A DNA stretch of 64,000 nucleotides from Roseiarcus sp963730555 (GTDB taxonomy: Bacteria > Pseudomonadota > Alphaproteobacteria > Rhizobiales > Beijerinckiaceae): NCBI GenBank assembly GCA_963730555.1, contig CAVSSS010000006.1, positions 186,001 through 250,000 of the forward strand, given 5' to 3'. Under the pieces are notes generated by a model that was given only the letters and a program-made list of their open reading frames with translations, was not told where the DNA came from and searched no databases. Each line of letters opens with the position of its first letter. Positions within the stretch are counted from its first letter, which is position 1. Shown here in pieces: positions 36,426-47,277 of this stretch. Position numbers and translations under genes: made by a program.

Positions 36426-38210
36426 TCACCCCCGTCGCGGGCCGCGTGTCGAGCGCGGCCGCTCTGGCGCGCCGGCGACGGCGAGGATCTTGCGATATTC
36501 GTCCCGCTTCTCGTGGATCGAGGCGATGACCAGACCCATCGGCACGCCGAGATCGACCAGCACCGCCTCCGAGAGCTGCAGGCTAGCCTCGATGGTCTCG
36601 GGCACCGCGTCGGTCACGCCGAGCCCATAGAGCGCGCGGGCGTGATCGGCGTCGCGGGCGCGGGCGACCAGCGTCACGTTCGGACGCAGGCTGCGCGTCG
36701 TCTCGACCACCGCTTCGTTGGCCTTGGGCGCATCCATGGTGACGACGACCGCACGCGCCGTCTCGAGCCCGCAAAGCCGAAGGTATTCGGGACGCGCGGC
36801 GTCGCCGTAATAGACCGGCTTGCCGTCGGCCCGCGCCCGCGCGGTCACCCCGGCGTTTGCATCCAGGGCGATGAACGGAATCGCGTGCCGATCAAGCATG
36901 TCGCCGATCAACGCGCCGACGCGGCCGTAGCCAACGATGATGACGCGGGACTGCTCGCTGTCAGGCGGGACCTCCGGCGCCTTTTCCTCCCCTTTCGGGG
37001 TTGAGCCGATGCGGGCTCCGAGCTTGGCGAGCGCGGGAATCGCAAGCATTGATATCGCCACCGCGCTGATCAGCGTCGTCGCAAGGGAGCGATCCATGAG
37101 GCCGCCCGCCAGCGCGACGCCGATCATCACAAAACCAAACTCGCCGCCCGGCCCGAGCAAGAGCGCCGTTTCAGCACCGATGGGGGACGGCAGGCGGAAT
37201 CCGCGTCCGAGCGCGAAGAGCGTCAGACACTTCGCCGCCACGAGCGCCGCGACGAGCCCGACGATGAGCCCCGGCCGCGCGACAATGAAGGCTGGGTTGA
37301 TGCCGGCGCCGATCGACACGAAATAAAGCCCGAGCAACAGGCCCCGGAACGGCTCGATGGTGAGCTCGATCTCGCGGCGATATTCAGTCTCAGCAAGCAG
37401 CAGCCCGGCGACAAAGGCGCCGAGCGCCATCGACAGATGGCTCGCGGCGGCGGCGAGTCCGTCGCCCAGCACCACCAGCAAGCACGCCGCCATGAAGAAC
37501 TCGCGGCTCTTGGTTTCGGCGACAAAATGGAAGAAGGGCCGCAAGGCGAGGCGTCCGAAGACGACGAGGGCGGTCAGCCCGATCGCGGCCGGCGCGAGCG
37601 TGGTGAGGAGCTCCCACGCCAGTCCGCTTTGGCCTCTCGCGGTGAACGCGCCGATCATCACCAAAAGAGGCGCGACTGCGAGATCTTGAAAGAGCAGCAC
37701 CGCCAAGCTCGCGCGGCCGGCGCCGGAATGGAGACGTTTGCTCTCGACCAGCATCGGAATGACGATCGCGGTCGATGACATCGACAGAGCCGCGCCAATG
37801 GCGAGCGCCGCGGGAGGGCTCAGTCCGAGACGCCAGGCGGCGGCCGCGAGCAGGAGGGTCGTTACGACCACCTGCGCGAGCCCGAGCCCGAACACCAGAG
37901 CACGCATGCGCTTGAGCCGCTCGAACGAGAGCTCGAGCCCCATGGTGAACATGAGCGCGACGACGCCAAAAGCGGCGATCCGGTCGATCGCGTCGACATT
38001 GATCGCAAGCGCGTTGAGCCACGGCGCTTTGAGGTCGATCGAGCCCAGGCCGTAAGGTCCAAGCGCAACGCCCGCGAGCAGATAACCGAGGACGGGGCTC
38101 ACGCGCAGCCGGAAGAACAGCGGCGCGATCACGCCCGCCGTCACCAGGAACAGCAGCGTCTCCTTGTAGACTGATAGGTCGATCGGCTCGTTCACCTCGG
38201 GCTCCGTCAC
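36426..38210 (-). CDS. KefB/KefC-type potassium/proton antiporter with TrkA-N domain
   Basis: 594 residues. CPA2 antiporter domain, about 12 membrane segments (residues 15-395), with GYLLAGVALGPYGLG, VVALMFTMGLELSFERL and LLFQDLAVAPLLVM. A cytosolic RCK/TrkA-N domain (about 420-560) with NAD-binding VIIVGYGRVGALIG and a DADHARALYGLGVTDAVPE tail follows. Family role: potassium efflux coupled to proton entry, gated by glutathione adducts or nucleotides. No kefF/kefG ancillary gene is adjacent. Divergent from eda. Unbroken. Confidence 0.93.
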   Translation of the reverse strand: MTEPEVNEPIDLSVYKETLLFLVTAGVIAPLFFRLRVSPVLGYLLAGVALGPYGLGSIDLKAPWLNALAINVDAIDRIAAFGVVALMFTMGLELSFERLKRMRALVFGLGLAQVVVTTLLLAAAAWRLGLSPPAALAIGAALSMSSTAIVIPMLVESKRLHSGAGRASLAVLLFQDLAVAPLLVMIGAFTARGQSGLAWELLTTLAPAAIGLTALVVFGRLALRPFFHFVAETKSREFFMAACLLVVLGDGLAAAASHLSMALGAFVAGLLLAETEYRREIELTIEPFRGLLLGLYFVSIGAGINPAFIVARPGLIVGLVAALVAAKCLTLFALGRGFRLPSPIGAETALLLGPGGEFGFVMIGVALAGGLMDRSLATTLISAVAISMLAIPALAKLGARIGSTPKGEEKAPEVPPDSEQSRVIIVGYGRVGALIGDMLDRHAIPFIALDANAGVTARARADGKPVYYGDAARPEYLRLCGLETARAVVVTMDAPKANEAVVETTRSLRPNVTLVARARDADHARALYGLGVTDAVPETIEASLQLSEAVLVDLGVPMGLVIASIHEKRDEYRKILAVAGAPERPRSTRGPRRG

Positions 38211-38319
38211 GGTGGACGCGCTTGTGGGACGACCCTAGTCGATTCGCGCATGATCGCGAGCCTCGCCGCGCAGAGGCCGCGCATGCTAAGGGCGGAGGCA
38301 CAATCTCCTGGAGAGGGCC

Positions 38320-38973
38320 ATGCCGCTTTATCGTCACGACGCCGAAACGGCCACGATCATGGCGCTCGCGCCGGTGATCCCGGTGCTTACGGTCGGGAGC
38401 GTCGAGGATGGGCTCGCCCAAGCCAAGGCGCTCGTGGCTGGCGGCCTCTATGCGATCGAAGTGACGCTGCGCACCGCCCCGGCGCTCACGGCGATCGAGG
38501 CGATCGCCAAACAAGTGCCCAAGGCGATCGTCGGCGCGGGCACCATCGTCTCGGTCGAGCAGATTGATCAGGCGGTTAAGGCCGGGGCGCGGTTCCTGGT
38601 CAGCCCCGGCGCGCCCGCGGCGCTCGCCAAGGCCGCCGCTCAATCGCCGGTTCCGTTCCTGCCGGGCTGTGCGACGGTCACGGAAGCCATGGCCCTGCGC
38701 GAGCTTGGCTTCCGGGCGCTGAAGCTCTTTCCCGCCGAAGCGGTCGGAGGCGCGCGGCTGATCGCCTCGCTCGCCGCGCCGTTGCCGGACTTGCGCTTCT
38801 GCCCGACCGGCGGCGTCGATCTTCAGAAAGCGCCCGAATACCTCAAGCTGCCGAATGTGCTCTGCGTCGGCGGCTCGTGGATGCTGCAGAAGGCGGCGCT
38901 TGCGGCGGGCGACTATCTCGCGGTCGAAGCGCTGGCGCGCGACGCGGCGGAGCTTAAGCGCAAAGCCGCGTAG
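38320..38973 (+). CDS. eda: 2-dehydro-3-deoxyphosphogluconate aldolase
   Basis: 217 residues, class I aldolase of the KDPG/KHG family; splits 2-keto-3-deoxy-6-phosphogluconate into pyruvate and glyceraldehyde 3-phosphate (last Entner-Doudoroff step). Seen: VIPVLTVGS, catalytic Glu in IEVTLRT, VGAGTI, and the Schiff-base Lys in RALKLFPAE near residue 134; CPTGGVD binds phosphate. TGGAGAGG before ATG. Works with zwf-pgl at 21.7-23.9 kb. The edd dehydratase is missing from this window. Confidence 0.96.
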   Translation: MPLYRHDAETATIMALAPVIPVLTVGSVEDGLAQAKALVAGGLYAIEVTLRTAPALTAIEAIAKQVPKAIVGAGTIVSVEQIDQAVKAGARFLVSPGAPAALAKAAAQSPVPFLPGCATVTEAMALRELGFRALKLFPAEAVGGARLIASLAAPLPDLRFCPTGGVDLQKAPEYLKLPNVLCVGGSWMLQKAALAAGDYLAVEALARDAAELKRKAA

Positions 38974-38992
38974 TGGACGGCGCGTATGCCGC

Positions 38993-39295
38993 TTAAGCGG
39001 CTTCCGCCTTCGTCTCGGCGCGCTTCTTGGCGATTTCGCGCTTGAGCTTGACCGCGTCCTGGGAAAGCTTAAACTCGTGGGCCTTGGTGAGGAAATCGTC
39101 GAGGCCGCCGCGATGCTCGACCGAGCGCAGGGCCGCCGCGCTGACGCGGAGCTTGACCCGGCGCTCCAGCATGTCCGAAACGAGGGTGACCTGGACGAGA
39201 TTGGGCAAAAAGCGCGTCCGCGTCTTGCGGTTGGAGTGGCTGACCTTGTTGCCGGATTGAACGGCTTTGCCCGTCAGCTCGCAGCGGCGTGACAT
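38993..39295 (-). CDS. rpmB: 50S ribosomal protein L28
   Basis: 100 residues, full length for alphaproteobacterial L28. Typical start MSRRCELTGKAVQSGNKVSH, then SNRKTRTRFLPNLV and LRVSAAALRSVEHRGGLD. The CxxC of some L28 forms is absent. Part of the large ribosomal subunit. Convergent with eda; the TAA lies within a 14-bp palindrome (GCCGCTTAAGCGGC) at 38988-39001. About 240 bases upstream show no other gene. Confidence 0.97.
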   Translation of the reverse strand: MSRRCELTGKAVQSGNKVSHSNRKTRTRFLPNLVQVTLVSDMLERRVKLRVSAAALRSVEHRGGLDDFLTKAHEFKLSQDAVKLKREIAKKRAETKAEAA

Positions 39296-39532
39296 CGAAT
39301 GTCCTTCAGACGAAAAAGCTCGAGCCCTACCGGCAAATAGGAAAGAGGGCCGCTCCCAATAAAAAAGCGTCCCGCCGCCGCATGGCCTGGCTCATGGGAT
39401 GGCGGCTCTATAGGGGAACAGGTTTTCGGCGTCAAGGCAAACCGCGGGGCGCGGATCAGCTTCGATTACGCTTCAACACCGGAGGCCGGTTCCAGGAGTC
39501 GGCCGCCTAACTTGTATGGCGGAGGGGAGGCC

Positions 39533-40052
39533 ATGTTTTTGGTCATTCTGATTGGCGCTTCAGGGTCCGGAAAGACGACGATCGCTCGCGCGATCGAGCA
39601 TCGCTATGCCGAGCAAGTCGAAGTGTTTTATTTCGATCAAGTCGGCGTGCCGTCTGTCGAAGAAATGATCGCCCAATATGGATCAGGCGAGGGGTGGCAG
39701 CGCGCCAAGACCCTCGAATGGATGGCGAAGCTGGCGCAATTCGCCAGGTCTGGGCGCAGAACTCCTATTTGAAGGTCAGACCCGATTTCCTTTCCTTGAA
39801 GAGGGAGCCTCGGCCGCCGGCGGTCTCGCCTATTTCCCAATCCTTGTGGATTGCGATGACAAGACGAGATCGAAGCGTCTCACGATCGAACGAAAGCAGC
39901 CGGAACTCGCGGATGAAAATATGATGAATTGGGCGCGGTATTTGCGGCGCGAGGCTAAGGAGCGCGGTTGCGAGATCATAAATACGTCCTTGCTCTCAGT
40001 GGATGAGGGCGTTTCATACGTCATGAAGCAACTGAACCAAGCTCCCTGCTGA
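39533..40052 (+). CDS. Small P-loop ATPase/kinase-like protein (frame broken near 39745-39765)
   Basis: About 172 residues. A Walker A motif GASGSGKTT sits at the N-terminus (MFLVILIG), the layout of adenylate-kinase- or AAA_33-type small kinases. After the break the second frame continues LLFEGQTRFPFLEEGA, YFPILVDCDDKTRSKRL (aspartate after a hydrophobic strand) and an Arg-containing lid-like region ENMMNWARYLRREAKERG. GGAGGGGAGG before ATG 39533 fixes the start. I cannot name the substrate; similar proteins are annotated only as AAA family ATPase. Confidence 0.7.
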
Positions 40053-40117
40053 CGAGGGCGGAGTTCCGCCTCCGATGACGCTCGACAGCCGGTCCCGCAG
40101 CCTCTACCTTTCCGTCT

Positions 40118-40966
40118 ATGCAACAGGGACAGGCGAGCGTGACCGCGCTTGGCGCGGCGGGACACCGTGCGGCGCACCAGGTGCTCGAGCGCGGCTTAGT
40201 GTTCGCCGACCCGCTCGCGCTCTTAATCCTCGGGCAAGACGCCGACAACGCCATAGCGCTCGCCAAGGAGCGCCCGGAGCGGCGGTCCTTGCGCCTGTTC
40301 ATCGCGATGCGCAGCCGGTTCGCCGAGGACTCGGCGCGGCGCGCCATTGAAAAGGGCGTCCGGCAAATCCTGGTCTTGGGCGCCGGTCTCGACACTTTCG
40401 CCTATCGGCTCGAGCCCGCCCAGGACATGCGCGTCTTCGAGCTCGATCATCCCGCGACGCAAGCCGAGAAGCGACGCCGGCTCAACGATGCTGGGATCAC
40501 CGAACCGCAGCACGTCCCCTATGTCGCTCACAATTTCGAACAGGGGAGTGTGGCCGGCGCGCTGAAGGCCGCTGGGTTCGACGTGGCCAAGCGCACTTTC
40601 GTCTTGTGGCTCGGCGTCACGCCCTATCTGACCGAGGGGGCGGTGTTCGCGACGCTCAGTGAGCTCGCCCACCTGCCGGGCGGGACGGAGGTCGTGTTCG
40701 ACTACGCCAACCCGCCGGATGCGATTGCCGAGGGGAACGCGCGCAACTTCCACCGCGAGATGGCGGAGAGGGTCGCGGCGAGCGGCGAACCGTTCCGGTG
40801 CTATTTCGACTCAGGCGAACTGCACGCTCGCGCCCGCGAGCTCGGGTTCTCCGAAATTGAGGATCTCGACCGAGCGGCGCTCGTCGCCCGCTATTTGCCC
40901 GACGTGTCGGTCGCGCCCCGGCCCGGGCCAGGAGGCCACGTGGTCCGGATGGCGACGGCGGCTTAG
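40118..40966 (+). CDS. SAM-dependent methyltransferase, LCMT/TIGR00027 type
   Basis: 282 residues, Rossmann-fold class I methyltransferase related to leucine carboxyl methyltransferases. The SAM-binding loop is QILVLGAGLDTFAYRL, with the acidic ELDHPATQAEKRRRL after strand 2 and LGVTPYLTE typical of the family. The physiological target of these bacterial proteins is generally unknown. Intact frame. Convergent with the MHS transporter. Confidence 0.88.
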   Translation: MQQGQASVTALGAAGHRAAHQVLERGLVFADPLALLILGQDADNAIALAKERPERRSLRLFIAMRSRFAEDSARRAIEKGVRQILVLGAGLDTFAYRLEPAQDMRVFELDHPATQAEKRRRLNDAGITEPQHVPYVAHNFEQGSVAGALKAAGFDVAKRTFVLWLGVTPYLTEGAVFATLSELAHLPGGTEVVFDYANPPDAIAEGNARNFHREMAERVAASGEPFRCYFDSGELHARARELGFSEIEDLDRAALVARYLPDVSVAPRPGPGGHVVRMATAA

Positions 40967-40988
40967 CGCGCGTCCCCTCCTTGGCCTA

Positions 40989-42383
40989 TCACATCGCGGC
41001 CGCCATGCTTTGCTGCCGCAACCGGTCGTATTCGGCCTTGTCGACCGCCGGCGCGGCTGGATCGCCGAGGTCGTTGAGATGGACGCGGTAAGTCTCGCGC
41101 GCGCTCCACGCCGCCAAAGCTGAGATGGTGGTGACGCCAAAGGCGAGCGCGCCGACGGTCAGGGGCACGTTGATCGAACCCGGCGGCGCGACCGCGGCGA
41201 ACAAGGCTGGCAAAAACGCGGTCAGCATGGTGCCGATGTTCTGGGCGATGGCCATGCCGGAGACGCGGGCGCGTGTCGGGAACAATTCCGGGTAGAAACT
41301 CGGAAAGACCGCGTTATAGCCCTGGTAGACGACGCCCCACATCACGACCGAGAGGACGAAGGCGAGTGGGACATTTCTGATGCTGATCGCATGGAGATAG
41401 GCGAAGGCCAGCAGCCCAGCCGCCAACGCGCCGACAATGATCGGCGGCCGGCGGCCGATCCGGTCCGACAGCGCGCCGACAAACGGGATCACGATCACCG
41501 CGACAATGTTGCCGATGACCGGGATCCATAAATAGACGCTCTTGTCCATTTGAACGCCATATCCCGGCTGCACCGCGTAAGCGGCGCCGAAGATGGTCGC
41601 AACGACCGGGATCACGTTCATGAGCGCCATGCACATGACGCGGATGAGATCGGGCCAATGATGCGTCAGCACCTCTCTGACCGGCGCCGTTGGCGTGGTG
41701 TGCTTCGCCTGTTCCTCACGGAAGGCCGGCGTCTCCTCGACCTCGCGGCGAATGATGACGCCGACAATGAGAACGAGCACGCTGAGCAGGAACGGCACGC
41801 GCCAGCCCCACGACAGGAATGCTTCTTTTGAAAGCGCATAGCTCAGTGGCAGAAAGACAGCGGCTGCGAGAATTTGGCCGGCTTGCACGCCTTGCAGAGT
41901 GAAGCTCGCGAAATAGCCGCGCCGACCGAACGGCGCATGCTCGAGAATCATGGAGCTCGCACCGGAGATTTCGCCCGCGACCGCAAATCCCTGGATGAGG
42001 CGCAACGCCACAAGCAGAACCGGCGCCCAAACGCCGGCTTGCGCATACGTCGGCACGACCCCGACCGCCATCGTGGAGAGGCCCATGAGGAAGAGACAGA
42101 CGAGCAGCACGTTTCTGCGGCCATATACGTCGCCGTAGTGACCAAGGACGAACGCGCCCACAGGACGCGCCACATAGCCGACGCCATAGGTCGCGAGCGA
42201 AGCGACAATTCCGACGGTTGGATTGTTCGACGGAAAGAAGGTTTGTGGGAAGACGAGCGAGGCGGCCGTCGCATAGATGAAGAAATCATAATATTCGAGC
42301 GCGGAGCCGATCCATCCGCTCGCCGCGGCCATTTTTGTCTGACGCTGGCCTCCAGGCTCGTGCGTCATGGCTGATGACATCAT
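40989..42383 (-). CDS. MFS transporter, metabolite:H+ symporter (MHS) family
   Basis: 464 residues, twelve hydrophobic segments. The MHS signature start (SGWIGSALEYYDFFIYATAA) and the GHYGDVYGRR loop between helices 2 and 3 are present, and the mirror loop is LSDRIGRRPP. Members take up dicarboxylates, shikimate, proline/betaine or alpha-ketoglutarate with protons. It follows, 30 bases later on the same strand, a shikimate-dehydrogenase homologue, so shikimate, quinate or a related hydroaromatic acid is a reasonable guess. Start 42383 or the next ATG three bases on; GGAGG precedes both. Confidence 0.88.
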   Translation of the reverse strand: MMSSAMTHEPGGQRQTKMAAASGWIGSALEYYDFFIYATAASLVFPQTFFPSNNPTVGIVASLATYGVGYVARPVGAFVLGHYGDVYGRRNVLLVCLFLMGLSTMAVGVVPTYAQAGVWAPVLLVALRLIQGFAVAGEISGASSMILEHAPFGRRGYFASFTLQGVQAGQILAAAVFLPLSYALSKEAFLSWGWRVPFLLSVLVLIVGVIIRREVEETPAFREEQAKHTTPTAPVREVLTHHWPDLIRVMCMALMNVIPVVATIFGAAYAVQPGYGVQMDKSVYLWIPVIGNIVAVIVIPFVGALSDRIGRRPPIIVGALAAGLLAFAYLHAISIRNVPLAFVLSVVMWGVVYQGYNAVFPSFYPELFPTRARVSGMAIAQNIGTMLTAFLPALFAAVAPPGSINVPLTVGALAFGVTTISALAAWSARETYRVHLNDLGDPAAPAVDKAEYDRLRQQSMAAAM

Positions 42384-42413
42384 CTCCTCCCATTCGCGCG
42401 AGCCTTTCGCGCG

Positions 42414-43244
42414 TTAGCTTTTGATTTCGGCCGTCTCCCGGAGCTCGGCGGCGGTCGCGGACGGAAAGCCGAAGAATTCCAGATAGCCGGGAATCTGCTC
42501 GAACAGCATATCAAGGCCGGTCACGCATGCTAGCCCCTGCGACTTGGCGGCGGCGAGAAATGCCGTCGCGGGCTTGAGCACGACCTCGCCGACCAGAGCC
42601 GAGGGCGACAGGCGCGAGGGGTCCATGGGCAACGGATCGTTGGGACCGGTCCCGAGCGGCGTGGCGTTGACCGCGATGTCGAAACCCGCCGGATCGTTCG
42701 AACCGTGCGAGAGCTTGAGATCAGGGTAATTCAGGCGCAGCCGCTCGGCGAGCTGCTCCGCGGCCTCCGCGCGCGTGTCGGTGAGCGCGATCTCCCTTGC
42801 CCCGGCTTTGGCGCAAGAAGCCGCGATCGCCGACCCGACGCCGCCTGCGCCGACGATCAGAACGCGTTGGCCCGCGACAATGCGGCCAGCTCCGGCTGTG
42901 GCGCGTACGAAGCCTTCGCCGTCAAACATGTCCCCAACAAGCTTCCCACCCGCGCTTCGGCGCACTGCGTTGCAGGCGTGAGCGACGCGGACCGCTGCTG
43001 ACGCTTCGTCGAGCCAATCAACAACCGCGACCTTGTGCGGCATGGTGATGAGAGCGCCGTGAAAATTGGTGAAGCGGCAGATCTGCGCGAAAGCTTCGCG
43101 GAAGTTCTCACTTGTCACGCCGAGCGGCACGACCGCCGCGTTGATCCCGCGCCGTCTGAACCAGGGATTGTAGATTGAGGGCGCTCTAAACGTCGCGGTC
43201 GGATAGCCGATATGCGCAATGAGCTTGGTGTTGCCGTCGATCAT
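42414..43244 (-). CDS. Shikimate dehydrogenase homologue with altered substrate motif
   Basis: 276 residues. N-terminal substrate domain with catalytic Lys in TMPHKVAVVDW and Asp in MFDGEGFVRA; C-terminal NADP domain with VLIVGAGGVGSAIAA and a final GLDMLFEQ segment, as in AroE. The usual Ser-x-Ser of the first motif (ISHSLSP) is replaced by YPTATFRAP, so the carboxylate of shikimate would be held differently. This suggests a paralogue such as the quinate/shikimate or AminoDHS-type enzyme rather than housekeeping AroE. Start ATG 43244; the open frame extends upstream to 43484 in unconserved codons. Likely co-transcribed with the MHS transporter. Confidence 0.85.
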   Translation of the reverse strand: MIDGNTKLIAHIGYPTATFRAPSIYNPWFRRRGINAAVVPLGVTSENFREAFAQICRFTNFHGALITMPHKVAVVDWLDEASAAVRVAHACNAVRRSAGGKLVGDMFDGEGFVRATAGAGRIVAGQRVLIVGAGGVGSAIAASCAKAGAREIALTDTRAEAAEQLAERLRLNYPDLKLSHGSNDPAGFDIAVNATPLGTGPNDPLPMDPSRLSPSALVGEVVLKPATAFLAAAKSQGLACVTGLDMLFEQIPGYLEFFGFPSATAAELRETAEIKS

Positions 43245-43335
43245 CGGCGCGCCGCGCACGCCGCGTCCTTCGGAAATAAGACCAGGCCGCGCTGACGGCG
43301 CGGCCTCAATCTTCTTGCTACGGCAATAGACGTCG

Positions 43336-45267
<1,932 letters not shown>

Positions 45268-45506
45268 CTTCCCGTCACGGAGTGGCCGCCTGAGATATCT
45301 CGGACCCTCCCGACCTCACTCCTGCCATTTAAGCGCGCCCGACCGAATTGCCAAGTGAACTCATATTGTCTCAAAATCCAGTCAAGGCCGAAATTGTTGC
45401 TTTTTGGCGGCGTGCGGACGTGTCCGCCTGCGCCCCCAGCCATCCGGACGGCTTGGCAAAGGTTAAAATTCTATTGAAATCGCTCGGATGTTGGAGCGCC
45501 CAAGTC
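45268..45506. other. Intergenic region upstream of ftsH
   Basis: Between ftsH and the acyl-CoA synthetase, both on the minus strand. It must contain the ftsH promoter; no clear -35/-10 pair, hairpin or small gene could be fixed by eye. Confidence 0.4.
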
Positions 45507-47201
45507 TCAGGCCGTCCGTTCTTCGGCCACGGCCAATTCCTCCATCATGGCGTTGCGCATCAAATATTTTTGCGCCTTTCCGGTGACGGTCATCGGGAAC
45601 GAATCGACAAAGCGCACGTAGCGCGGAACCTTGTAATGGGCGATCGAAGCCCGGCAAAAGGCGATGACCTCGGCCTCGTTCAGGCTCACACCCTCGCGGC
45701 GGCGAATCCACGCGCAAAGCTCCTCGCCATAGCGGGGATCGGGAACGCCGAAGGCCTGGACCTCGGCGATTGCCGGATGGGTGAACAGGAATTCCTCGAC
45801 TTCGCGCGGGTAGATGTTCTCGCCGCCGCGAATGACCATGTCTTTCAGCCGGCCAACAATATTGCAGTAACCTTCCTCATCGATGGTCGCGAGATCCCCG
45901 GTATGCATGAAACGGGCCTCGTCGATCGAAGCTGATGTCGCCGCGGGATCATCCCAATAACCGCGCATGACGCTATAGCCGCGGGTGAGCAACTCGCCCG
46001 GAACCCCAGGCGGAACGATTCGGCCCTCGCCATCGACAATCTTGACTTCGAGATGCGGCTGGATGCGCCCGACCGTCGAGACGCGCCGCTCGAGCGGGTC
46101 ATTATAGGCGCTCTGGAAGCTGACCGGGCTCGTTTCCGTCATGCCATAGGCAATGGTCACTTCGCTCATGTGCATCGCGCTGACCACTTTTCGCATGACT
46201 TCGACCGGACAGGGCGAGCCGGCCATGATCCCGGTGCGCAAGCTCTTGAGGTCGAAGCGCGCGAATTCGGGATGTTCGAGCATGGCGATGAACATAGTGG
46301 GCACTCCGTGCAGGCCGGTGCATCGCTCTGCTTGCACGGCCTCCAGTGTCGCCACGGGATCGAATCCCTCCGCCGGGCTGACCATGCAGGCGCCGTGGGT
46401 GACGCAAGCGAGATTGCCGAGCACCATGCCGAAGCAATGATAGTAGGGCACCGGAATGCACAGGCGGTCGTCAGGGGTGAGGCGCATGGCCTCGCCGATG
46501 AAATAGCCGTTGTTCAGAATATTGTGATGGGTCAGCGTCGCCCCCTTGGGCGCGCCGGTGGTCCCGGACGTGAACTGGATGTTGATCGGGTCGTCGAACT
46601 GAAGCGACGCCTCGAAGGCGATAAGCTCGGCGCGCTCGCTCGCCGTCGCGGGCTTCACGACCTCGTCGAAGTTGAGCATGCCCGGCGACTTGTCCGCGCC
46701 TAGGCGGATGACGAACTCGAGCTTCGGCAGGCGCTCGGAGCGGAGCTTGCCGGGCTCAGCGCCGTCTATCTCGGGGGCGCAAGTCCTGAGTGAGGCAAAA
46801 TAGTCGTTGTTCTTGTGGCCGGCGCTCAGGATCAACGCCCGGCAGCCGGATCTCTTCATCGCGTAGTCGAATTCATGGGCCCGGTAGGCGGGATTGATGT
46901 TGACGAGAATGAGCCCGGCGAGCGCGGTGCCGAATTGCGCCAGGACCCATTCGCTGACATTGGCCGACCAGATGCCGACCCGATCGCCCTTTTTGAGCCC
47001 CAACTTCCGCAGGCCAACAGCCAAGTCTTCCGTACGGCGCAGGAGATCGGCATAAGTCCAACGCACGTGCTGATGACGCGTGATTTGCGCCAGCCGCTCA
47101 GGCCGCTCGGCCGTGACGCGCCGCAGGTTCTGGCCGATCGTTTCGCCGATCAGAGGCGTCGGCGAGGCGCCGTGGACATAAGCTTGCGTAAGCAGCGCCA
47201 T
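45507..47201 (-). CDS. Acyl-CoA synthetase (AMP-binding, medium/long-chain type)
   Basis: 564 residues, ANL superfamily: activates a fatty acid with ATP to the acyl-AMP and then the CoA thioester. P-loop QFTSGTTGAPKGATLTH, YGMTETSP, and the hinge and fatty-acyl signature HTGDLATIDEEGYCNIVGR followed by KDMVIRGGENIYP. The catalytic Lys is in VTGKAQKYLMR near the end. Sequence layout matches the Rhizobiales FadD-like AMP-binding proteins of this length. Intact frame; GGGAGAG before ATG 47201. Confidence 0.93.
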   Translation of the reverse strand: MALLTQAYVHGASPTPLIGETIGQNLRRVTAERPERLAQITRHQHVRWTYADLLRRTEDLAVGLRKLGLKKGDRVGIWSANVSEWVLAQFGTALAGLILVNINPAYRAHEFDYAMKRSGCRALILSAGHKNNDYFASLRTCAPEIDGAEPGKLRSERLPKLEFVIRLGADKSPGMLNFDEVVKPATASERAELIAFEASLQFDDPINIQFTSGTTGAPKGATLTHHNILNNGYFIGEAMRLTPDDRLCIPVPYYHCFGMVLGNLACVTHGACMVSPAEGFDPVATLEAVQAERCTGLHGVPTMFIAMLEHPEFARFDLKSLRTGIMAGSPCPVEVMRKVVSAMHMSEVTIAYGMTETSPVSFQSAYNDPLERRVSTVGRIQPHLEVKIVDGEGRIVPPGVPGELLTRGYSVMRGYWDDPAATSASIDEARFMHTGDLATIDEEGYCNIVGRLKDMVIRGGENIYPREVEEFLFTHPAIAEVQAFGVPDPRYGEELCAWIRRREGVSLNEAEVIAFCRASIAHYKVPRYVRFVDSFPMTVTGKAQKYLMRNAMMEELAVAEERTA

Positions 47202-47277
47202 TTTCTCTCCCTTTTTGGCGTTTTGCCTTTGTCTTGCGACCGTTGCATTAACGCCCGGCCTTCGACTGTGATCCAGA

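Noticed and set aside
38988..39001. Perfect palindrome GCCGCTTAAGCGGC between eda and rpmB as a bidirectional terminator
   Set aside because: No loop or T-runs and part of it is the rpmB coding end; too weak to call.
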